DNA from: Candidatus Zixiibacteriota bacterium
GTDB taxonomy: Bacteria > Zixibacteria > MSB-5A5 > GN15 > FEB-12
NCBI GenBank assembly: GCA_018816665.1
Contig: JAHIVM010000103.1
Location: forward strand, 1 to 10,913
Direction: 5' to 3'
Length of the DNA stretch: 10,913 nt
Shown here: in pieces, positions 5,531 through 10,913 of the stretch
Numbering within the stretch: the first letter of the stretch is position 1
How the letters are laid out: each line of letters starts with the position of its first letter
Made by a program: the position numbers and the translations under genes
Notes under the pieces: model-generated
What the model was told of the DNA's origin: nothing
The model's database searches: none
What the model saw: the letters and a program-made list of their open reading frames with translations, nothing else

Positions 5531-7840
5531 CTATCTCTCGTTTTGCTGTAGCTGAGCCATAGCCACTGCAATCTGCCCCAGCGCCAGGCCGCCGTCATTG
5601 GCAGGCACCCGGGAGTGCGTAAGCACGCGGTAGCCCTTCGCTTCCAACCGTCCAACCATATAGTCAAACAGGTAGCTATTCTGAAACACGCCGCCGGAAA
5701 GTGCCATGGTATCCAGATTGTGCCTGGCGGCCGCAGCTTCGGCCGCGTCGACAAACAGGTCGCCCACTCCCCTGTGAAAACGGGTGCTGATGCGCGGTAC
5801 ACTGGTCTTTGTGTCCAGGTCGTCCACGACGCTCGTTATCATGTGAGAGACATCCAGCTTGCCCACGGCTACTTGATTTTGTAGACGCCCGCACGCGGTC
5901 GATTCATCGGATTCAATAGCCATTTCCAGGGCGATAGCGGCCTGGGCCTCGTAGGTGATCTCCGTACACAGTCCCAGCATGGCCGAAACGGCATCAAAGA
6001 GACGTCCGCAACTCGAGGTCATCGGCGAGTTGATCCTCTGTTGGCACATCTGCCAGATAATGGTGAGGGCTTGATCGTCTATATCCGCCAGACCGGGAAT
6101 CGATCTGACGTCCTCAAGAGAATAGCCGGCTGCCCGAAGGCGACTCAGCGCCATCCGCCAGGGCTGGCGAATCGCGGCCTCTCCCCCGGGTAACGGCACC
6201 GGATCAAGCCAGGCCCATCGTTCGTAAGACAGACAGTCACCGACCAGCACTTCGCCGCCCCACACCGTCCCGTCCGGCCCGTAACCGGTGCCATCCAGAA
6301 TAATCCCTACGGCCCGCCCGGTTGTGCAGTTCTCAGCCAGCACCGACGCCAGGTGGGCGTGGTGGTGCTGTACGCCCAGCAACGTGACATTCTTGCGGGC
6401 AACCGCCCATTTGGTGCTGAGATACTCCGGGTGAAGATCGTGCACCACGACAGTCGGTTCTATCTCCAGAATCTCTTCCAGTTGATGAATGCAGTGTCCA
6501 AAGAAGGCATATGCGGCCGGATTGTCCAGATCCCCAATGTGTTGACTCAGGTACACATCGTTGCCCCTGGCCAGCGCAATTGTGTTTTTCAGTTCTCCCC
6601 CGCAGGCCAGGATCGGCTGGGTTGTCGCAAATGGCAATTGCAGAGGAGACGGCACATATCCGCGCGATCGACGAATCATGCGGACATGTCCACGCTGGAT
6701 GCGGACCACAGAGTCATCGCATCGTTGCCGGATCTCGCGATCGTGCATTAAGTAGGCATCGGCCAGGTCGCGCAGCCGTTCCCGGGCTTCGGCGTTACCG
6801 ATGACGATCGGCTCCTCCGAGAGATTGCCGCTGGTCATCACCAGCACAGACAAACCCTGCTGAAGCAGGAGATGATGAAGCGGCGTGTACGGCAGCATCA
6901 CGCCCAGGCAGTGCTGCCCCGGGGCAACCGCCTGCGCCACAGACGTGTTTTTCTGCTTTTTCAGCAGGACAATCGGTCGGGCGACAGACTCCAGCAACTC
7001 CACCTCAGAATCGTCGACCTCACAAATAGCGCGGGCAGCCGCTACATCCGCAACCATAACCGCAAACGGCTTCTCCGCCCGTCCTTTTCGCTCGCGCAGG
7101 GTCGTGACTGCCGCAGTGTTGGCAGCATTCACCGCCAGGTGAAAGCCACCCAGTCCCCGGACCGCCAGAATGCCGCCCGCCCGCAACAGGTCTACGGCCC
7201 ACAAAACGGGATCGCCGGTCGCGACTGTTCTGCCGTCCTGTTCCGCCCACAGACTGGGACCGCAGACGGGACATGCGTTTGGTTGCGCGTGAAACCGTCG
7301 ATTGCGGGGATCTTCGTACTCGGCACGGCAATCGTGGCACATCTTGAATGAGGCCATGGAAGTCGACAGCCGGTCGTACGGCACACCGTCGACAATGGTG
7401 AATCGCGGACCGCAGTTCGTGCAGTTGATAAACGGATACCGATACCGACGATCCTCGGGATCCAGCAGCTCGGCCAGACAGCTCGGGCAGACGGCAATGT
7501 CCGGGGATATCATGGCTGTCGCCCTGGCACCGCCGGTGCTCTCGAGTATCTCGAATCCGCTGTTCAGGGTGGCGGGAACAACACTCCAGCTGCAGTCCTG
7601 GATATCCGCGCGAGGGGGCGCCTCTGACCGGATACGAGAGGCAAACAGGTCCAGCCGTGCCACCTCCCCTTCAATCTCAACGACCACCCCGTTTTCGCTG
7701 TTGCGCACAAACCCGGCCAGGTGGAGATCCTCGGCCAGCCGAAAGACAAATGGACGAAACCCAACCCCCTGGACGATGCCGGTGATCAGCGCCCGATATC
7801 GCCGAAATGACTGCTCCGCCTGTTTGTCCGTTTGCCGCAT
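5531..7840 (-). CDS. hypF: Carbamoyltransferase HypF, [NiFe]-hydrogenase maturation
   Basis: HypF uses carbamoyl phosphate and ATP to carbamoylate the C-terminal cysteine of HypE, the first step in making the cyanide ligands. All four domains are visible in 769 residues, a normal length. The acylphosphatase-like domain covers about 14-100, with VQGVGFRPF at 23-31 and Asn47. Two zinc-finger units follow, each C-x2-C-x18-C-x2-C (Cys118, 121, 140, 143 and Cys168, 171, 190, 193). A YrdC/Sua5-like domain spans about 212-400, with KPFAVM and MTSGNLSEEPI. The C-terminal Kae1-like domain starts at about 410, with QHHHAHLASV at 491-500, DGTGYGPDG at 516-524 and LSGGVFQNSY near the end. The ATG at 7840 has GGAG 10 nt upstream. 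The gene lies 26 nt after hypB and 8 nt before hypC, inside one operon. I see no frameshift or missing key residue. Confidence 0.97.
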   Translation of the reverse strand: MRQTDKQAEQSFRRYRALITGIVQGVGFRPFVFRLAEDLHLAGFVRNSENGVVVEIEGEVARLDLFASRIRSEAPPRADIQDCSWSVVPATLNSGFEILESTGGARATAMISPDIAVCPSCLAELLDPEDRRYRYPFINCTNCGPRFTIVDGVPYDRLSTSMASFKMCHDCRAEYEDPRNRRFHAQPNACPVCGPSLWAEQDGRTVATGDPVLWAVDLLRAGGILAVRGLGGFHLAVNAANTAAVTTLRERKGRAEKPFAVMVADVAAARAICEVDDSEVELLESVARPIVLLKKQKNTSVAQAVAPGQHCLGVMLPYTPLHHLLLQQGLSVLVMTSGNLSEEPIVIGNAEARERLRDLADAYLMHDREIRQRCDDSVVRIQRGHVRMIRRSRGYVPSPLQLPFATTQPILACGGELKNTIALARGNDVYLSQHIGDLDNPAAYAFFGHCIHQLEEILEIEPTVVVHDLHPEYLSTKWAVARKNVTLLGVQHHHAHLASVLAENCTTGRAVGIILDGTGYGPDGTVWGGEVLVGDCLSYERWAWLDPVPLPGGEAAIRQPWRMALSRLRAAGYSLEDVRSIPGLADIDDQALTIIWQMCQQRINSPMTSSCGRLFDAVSAMLGLCTEITYEAQAAIALEMAIESDESTACGRLQNQVAVGKLDVSHMITSVVDDLDTKTSVPRISTRFHRGVGDLFVDAAEAAAARHNLDTMALSGGVFQNSYLFDYMVGRLEAKGYRVLTHSRVPANDGGLALGQIAVAMAQLQQNER

Positions 7841-7866
7841 TGTGTTCCCGCTCCAACGCTATGTAA

Positions 7867-8529
7867 TCAGGCTTTCTTGGCCCGGACCCGGTCCCTCAAC
7901 CAATCGTACCAGCCGTCTAAGCCGTCGCCACTCCGGCATGACAGTTCCAATATATCCAGCCTCCCATTAATAGCCAGAGCGTTATCGCGGACCTTGTCCC
8001 GGCTGAAATCCGTGTATGCCATCAAATCCGTCTTGTTGACAATCATCAACGATGAACGCCGGAACATGCCGGGATACTTGGATGGTTTGTCGTCGCCCTC
8101 AGTCGTGCTGATCAGAACGACTTTCATGTCTTCGCCCAGATCGTAACTGGAGGGACAAACCAGATTGCCTACATTCTCAATGAACATCAGGTCAAGTTTC
8201 TCAAACGGGGCATCGCTCAATGCCTTCTGCACCATACGGGCATCCAGATGACAGGCGCCGCCGGTTACGATTGGTCGCACCCAGGCTCCTCCGGCCGCCT
8301 TAAGACGATCGGCATCGTTCTCAGTCTGGACATCACCCGCTACAAGACCCATCCGGAGATCCCCCCCGAGAGCTGCCAGCGTCTTTTCCAACAGGCTGGT
8401 TTTCCCCGATCCCGGCGAGCTTACCAGGTTGAGGCACAGAATCCGGTGATCGGTCATCTGCCTTCTGATGTCGGCGGCGACTCGATCGTTTTCGGACAAT
8501 ACGTTTTTCTCAAGTTGCACTTTGGTCAT
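7867..8529 (-). CDS. hypB: Hydrogenase nickel-insertion GTPase HypB
   Basis: HypB is a SIMIBI-class GTPase that, with HypA, delivers nickel to the hydrogenase large subunit after the iron unit is in place. Numbering from ATG 8529 (220 residues), the sequence shows the P-loop SPGSGKTS at 38-45, the switch-region VAGDVQTENDADRL from 63, the nickel/zinc-site CHLDARMV with Cys93 and His94, IENVGNLVCPSSYDLGE from 117 with Cys125, and the guanine-specificity motif NKTD at 165-168. There is no His-rich N-terminal nickel-storage stretch and no CxxGCxC-type start. I prefer ATG 8529, preceded by a purine-rich GAAGAGTGAAG. An in-frame GTG at 8568 would add 13 residues and sit 3 nt after the hypA stop, but lacks a well-spaced ribosome site; it remains possible. 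Confidence 0.95.
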   Translation of the reverse strand: MTKVQLEKNVLSENDRVAADIRRQMTDHRILCLNLVSSPGSGKTSLLEKTLAALGGDLRMGLVAGDVQTENDADRLKAAGGAWVRPIVTGGACHLDARMVQKALSDAPFEKLDLMFIENVGNLVCPSSYDLGEDMKVVLISTTEGDDKPSKYPGMFRRSSLMIVNKTDLMAYTDFSRDKVRDNALAINGRLDILELSCRSGDGLDGWYDWLRDRVRAKKA

Positions 8530-8571
8530 TGTGTCTTCACTCTTCTCGATGTTTCCGTAACGGCGCACAAC

Positions 8572-8922
8572 CTAAGCGTCATCATCAATCTCCAGAAATG
8601 TCACCCGGAGTTCCTTTCCCGTGAGAACATTGATATCGCGATTGCCGCAGATCGGACAGACAAACAAATACTTCTCTACGCGGAATGATTGTGTACAGCC
8701 GGGACATTCGGCGGTCAGAGGGACTTCTGTGATCTCCAGGCGGGCACCGGCCAGTTCCGTTCCCCGGACCGCGACCTCAAAGCCGAACTTCAGGGAGTCC
8801 GGCACCACGTCCATCAATTCGCCGACTTCCAGCCCAACGGCCAGGACACGGGTTATCCCGCGACGGCCGATCTCCTCGAGGACGCCGGTGACTATTGAAT
8901 CCGCCATGGCCAGTTCATGCAT
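8572..8922 (-). CDS. hypA: Hydrogenase nickel-incorporation metallochaperone HypA
   Basis: A 116-residue HypA/HybF-family protein. The start is fixed by the invariant MHE: His2 and Glu3 with the N-terminal amine form the nickel site, and MHELAMADSI is a standard family opening. Zinc is held by two CxxC pairs, CPGC (Cys73, 76) and CPIC (Cys89, 92), separated by 12 residues, as expected. HypA binds nickel and, with HypB, hands it to the hydrogenase large subunit. It is the first gene of the operon, so the promoter should lie in the 459-nt gap to its right. The ribosome site is poor (GAG about 9 nt upstream), which may keep expression low. The hypB gene follows closely. Confidence 0.96.
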   Translation of the reverse strand: MHELAMADSIVTGVLEEIGRRGITRVLAVGLEVGELMDVVPDSLKFGFEVAVRGTELAGARLEITEVPLTAECPGCTQSFRVEKYLFVCPICGNRDINVLTGKELRVTFLEIDDDA

Positions 8923-8973
8923 ATCAGATACTCATTGTCCGGGTTCGTCGGTCAGTCCGATCGATCCCGAAGG

Positions 8974-9002
8974 AAAGTACATCGTTTATTGCGACTATTC
9001 AA
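8974..9002 (-). promoter_or_regulatory. Weak candidate sigma70-type promoter for the hyp operon
   Basis: On the minus strand TTGAAT (8997-9002) is followed after 17 nt by TACTTT (8974-8979), about 50 nt before hypA. The spacing is ideal, but the boxes match the consensus only 4/6 and 3/6. It is the best-placed pair I can find, not a firm promoter. No -24/-12 (sigma54) element with proper spacing was found. Confidence 0.2.
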
Positions 9003-9095
9003 GACCCGGTTAGAATCTTTTGGAATCTACCGGCACTCTGGTATCCGGTCCTCGCGCGGTGGAAGTGAAACAGTTCGGACCACCCCTGTCCCCAT

Positions 9096-9113
9096 TTGGA
9101 ACATATCTTCCAA
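9096..9113. promoter_or_regulatory. Hyphenated dyad TTGGAA-N6-TTCCAA, possible operator
   Basis: A perfect 6-bp inverted repeat with a 6-nt CATATC centre in the middle of the divergent gap, about 175 nt from hypA and about 270 nt from the repeat-protein gene. Its size and symmetry suit a dimeric regulator. No regulator gene is next to it and the motif is not one I can assign to a known family. Confidence 0.3.
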
Positions 9114-9381
9114 TAACCATGATAGAATCACTGCAAAGTGCCCGATTTTGTCACAGCTCTTGCAAGTTGCCTGTTCACCGATCAAACATTGCCCAGTAAA
9201 CGAACACCTGATTTCCGCTCACGATCGAGACGGGCGTCCAGTGTGTAATCCCAACCACCTGCCACCCAGCCGATTACTCGACTGTTTCGATTTCGGAACG
9301 GTATTTGTATTGACCCCGGGCAGCAAATAACTAGCTGACCATGACACATTTCGTCACATACGACGAATGGGGGTAAGAACG

Positions 9382-10913
9382 ATGACTTTCGGTGCTGATA
9401 GGAATCGCCTGACACGATCAGGTATGCATCTCACAATTGCAGCCGCGTGCCTTCTTGTCGCGGCTCTCCCCGGCACAGGCTGGGCTAAACTTGTAGCGGC
9501 CGCTCCGACTGCTAACTCCGTCACTCTCACCTGGACCGCGCCGGGCGATGACGGTAGCAGTGGTACGGCCTCTCAATACGACATCAGATACTCGACGTCC
9601 ACCATTACGGACGCCAACTGGAACAGCGCCACCCAGGTAACGGGTGAACCCACACCGCAGATAGCAGGATCTGCGGAATCCATGGACGTTACCGGACTCG
9701 ATCCGGCAACGACTTACTACTTTGCCATCAAGGCGGGTGATGAAGTTCCCAACTGGTCCATCCTGTCGAACATCGCGATCAAAACGACGGCCCAGGAAGA
9801 CACGCCCCCCTCGTACATCGCCAATCTCTCACTGGGCAGCGCTACTGTCAACTCGCTCCGGCTTTCATGGAATGCGCCGGGCGACGATGGCAACTCGGGT
9901 ACGGCTTCGGAGTACGATATTCGCTACTCCACGTCGACCATTACCGATGCCAACTGGGATGCCGCCACCCAGGTGAGCGGGGAACCGTCACCGCAGATCG
10001 CCGGCAGCAGTGAATCGTTTGTGGTCACCGGCCTCGCCGAAAACACAACCTACTATTTTGCTATTAAGACGGCCGACGAGGTTCCGAACTGGTCGACCCT
10101 GTCAAATGTCCCCTCCGCCTCGACCGCGCAGGAGAGTACCGCACCGGCGGCCATCGCGGCCCTTTCGGCCGGCAGCCCGACCGAGACCTCGATAGTCCTG
10201 TCGTGGACCGCTCCCGGTGACGACGGTAACACCGGTACGGCATCGCAATACGACATTCGCTATTCGGGCTCGGCCATAACCGATGCCAACTGGGATGCCG
10301 CTACTCAGGTCAGCGGCGAGCCGACGCCGCAGCCGGCCGGCAGCAGCGAATCATTCACGGTGACGGGCCTGGTCGAAAACACGACCTGTTACTTTGCGAT
10401 CAAAACCGCGGACGAGGTACCCAACTGGTCGGCCCTGTCAAACGTGTGCAGCGGCACCACGCATCAGGAATCGACTGCACCGTCGGCCCTGGCCGATCTG
10501 TCGGTCGATAGCCCGACTCTGAATTCCCTGACGCTGCACTTCACCGCTCCGGGTGACGACGGCAGTGTTGGTACGGCCAGCGAGTACGATATCCGGTATT
10601 CAACCGGGATCATTACCGCCGCGAACTTCGCCGGCGCGACCCAGGTAACCGGTGAACCGTCACCGCAGGCTGCCGGATCGAGCGAGGCCATCGAGATTAC
10701 CGGCCTGACCGAAAACACGACCTACTACTTCGCGGTCAAAACCGCAGACGAAGTACCCAACTGGTCGGCCATCTCCAACGTGGTAAGCGCATCGACAGCC
10801 GATGAGGTCACGCCTCCGGCCGTGGTAGCCGATCTGGTATCCGGTAGCCAGACCGCCGCCACCGTCACACTGTCCTGGACCGCTCCGGGCGATGACGGCA
10901 CCAGCGGCACGGC
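9382..10913 (+). CDS. Secreted protein with tandem fibronectin type III-like repeats (3' end outside window)
   Basis: The frame is open from ATG 9382 to the window edge (510 codons) with no stop. The start is preceded by a GGGGGTAAG ribosome site; an in-frame ATG at 9367 has none. The first 35 residues look like a signal peptide: basic n-region with Arg7, 9 and 12, hydrophobic stretch LTIAAACLLVAALPG, and likely cleavage after GWA (residue 35). The mature protein begins at once with fibronectin-III-like domains of exactly 112 residues, four complete and a fifth starting. Each has a TAPGDDG turn, GTASxYDIRYS, ANW or ANF, ATQVxGEPxPQ, a VTGL or ITGL strand, ENTTYYFAIKTADEVPNWS (slightly different in unit 1) and LSN or ISN. 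Such arrays occur in adhesins, cell-surface proteins and as spacers in extracellular hydrolases. The C-terminal part that would decide among these, such as a catalytic domain, dockerin or sorting signal, is not visible. Unit 3 alone carries two cysteines (336 and 356). Confidence 0.88.
   Translation, partial: MTFGADRNRLTRSGMHLTIAAACLLVAALPGTGWAKLVAAAPTANSVTLTWTAPGDDGSSGTASQYDIRYSTSTITDANWNSATQVTGEPTPQIAGSAESMDVTGLDPATTYYFAIKAGDEVPNWSILSNIAIKTTAQEDTPPSYIANLSLGSATVNSLRLSWNAPGDDGNSGTASEYDIRYSTSTITDANWDAATQVSGEPSPQIAGSSESFVVTGLAENTTYYFAIKTADEVPNWSTLSNVPSASTAQESTAPAAIAALSAGSPTETSIVLSWTAPGDDGNTGTASQYDIRYSGSAITDANWDAATQVSGEPTPQPAGSSESFTVTGLVENTTCYFAIKTADEVPNWSALSNVCSGTTHQESTAPSALADLSVDSPTLNSLTLHFTAPGDDGSVGTASEYDIRYSTGIITAANFAGATQVTGEPSPQAAGSSEAIEITGLTENTTYYFAVKTADEVPNWSAISNVVSASTADEVTPPAVVADLVSGSQTAATVTLSWTAPGDDGTSGT
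9490..10913 (+). repeat. Tandem 336-nt (112-residue) FN3-like coding repeats
   Basis: The codons for the PGDDG turn begin at 9541, 9877, 10213, 10549 and 10885, that is, at four identical intervals of 336 nt with no insertion or deletion. Units 2 and 3 match at roughly three quarters of residues by eye. The DNA has drifted at silent sites: the five PGDDG turns use five different codon combinations. The array starts directly after the signal peptide and continues past the window edge, so the copy number is unknown. Confidence 0.9.

Larger units (their letters stand above)
8923..9381. other. Non-coding divergent region between hypA and the FN3-repeat gene
   Basis: This 459-nt stretch separates the leftward hyp operon from the rightward repeat-protein gene and should hold both promoters. 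It is AT-richer than its flanks: about 48% GC at 9121-9180 against about 63% at 7081-7140 in hypF, counted by hand. I find no tRNA, no recognisable riboswitch and no convincing gene; the ORFs that cross it have no family features. It contains the hyphenated dyad at 9096-9113, a direct repeat GAATCT-N4-GAATCT at 9013-9028 (10-bp period), and a TGAC-N7-GTCA dyad at 9342-9356 just before the repeat-protein gene. Confidence 0.6.

Noticed and set aside
7302..7970. Open frame of 222 codons on the plus strand
   Set aside because: Antisense to the hypF zinc-finger and acylphosphatase region and spanning into hypB; no plausible product.
9130..9175. sigma54 (-24/-12) promoter near GGGCACTTTGCA on the minus strand
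   Set aside because: The GGCAC and TTGCA elements are only 1 nt apart instead of 5, so the spacing is incompatible with sigma54 recognition.
8917..9330. Open frame of 137 codons on the plus strand in the divergent gap
   Set aside because: It starts inside hypA and has no ribosome site, no hydrophobic or domain pattern and low-GC non-coding-like composition. I cannot exclude a remnant of a decayed gene, but nothing supports it.
9310..9340. Promoter TTGACC at 9310-9315 for the repeat-protein gene
   Set aside because: No acceptable -10 box is found at 16-18 nt; the AT-rich TAACTA lies only 12 nt away.
9182..9415. Open frame of 77 codons on the minus strand in the divergent gap
   Set aside because: It overlaps the start of the repeat-protein gene on the opposite strand and its product resembles no family I know.
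9424..9490. Lipoprotein signal (lipobox) in the repeat protein, around the AAAC of the signal peptide
   Set aside because: The residue three before the cysteine is Ala, not Leu, Val or Ile, and the cysteine lies in the middle of the hydrophobic core. A type I cleavage after GWA fits better.
1..10913. CRISPR array, insertion sequence, tRNA, rRNA or phage remnant
   Set aside because: No short spaced repeats, transposase motifs, terminal inverted repeats or tRNA-like T-loop or acceptor pattern were seen on reading both strands; the only repeats are coding FN3 units.

Overview
The window is ordinary bacterial chromosome of moderately high GC: about 60% in the genes I counted and nearer 50% in the one long gap. 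Genes are tightly packed with Shine-Dalgarno-type starts. Nothing in it is phage-, plasmid- or transposon-like. Tandem MacB-type permeases, a DUF418 membrane protein, a full set of [NiFe]-hydrogenase accessory genes and a secreted protein built of 'APGDDG'-type fibronectin III repeats together remind me of uncultured FCB-group lineages such as Zixibacteria. That placement is a low-confidence inference; no marker gene is present to settle it.

Layout, left to right. (1) Positions 1-1570, plus strand: the last 107 codons of one MacB/FtsX-type ABC transporter permease, overlapping by 8 nt the start of a complete second permease of the same family. The ATPase and membrane-fusion genes, if present, lie further left. 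(2) Positions 1583-2959, minus strand, convergent with the permeases across a 12-nt gap that holds a GC-rich dyad: a DUF418 (YeiB-like) polytopic membrane protein. It has its own very good sigma70-type promoter at 3010-3038 and a GGAGG ribosome site. (3) Positions 3063-8922, minus strand: one compact operon transcribed in the order hypA-hypB-hypF-hypC-hypD-hypE. It encodes all six core maturation proteins of [NiFe]-hydrogenase: HypF, HypE, HypC and HypD make and carry the Fe(CN)2CO unit, and HypA and HypB deliver nickel. No hydrogenase structural gene or maturation endopeptidase is in the window. (4) Positions 8923-9381: a 459-nt non-coding divergent region, AT-richer than its flanks, with one clean hyphenated dyad. 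(5) Position 9382 to the window edge, plus strand: a secreted protein with a signal peptide followed directly by fibronectin-III-like repeats of exactly 112 residues (336 nt). Four full repeats and the start of a fifth are visible, and the gene runs off the right edge.

The hyp operon implies that the organism makes at least one [NiFe]-hydrogenase from another locus. The permeases, the DUF418 protein and the repeat protein are envelope or surface functions with no visible link to hydrogenase maturation. I see no clearly new system. The least explained items are the exactly periodic repeat protein and the divergent regulatory gap before it.
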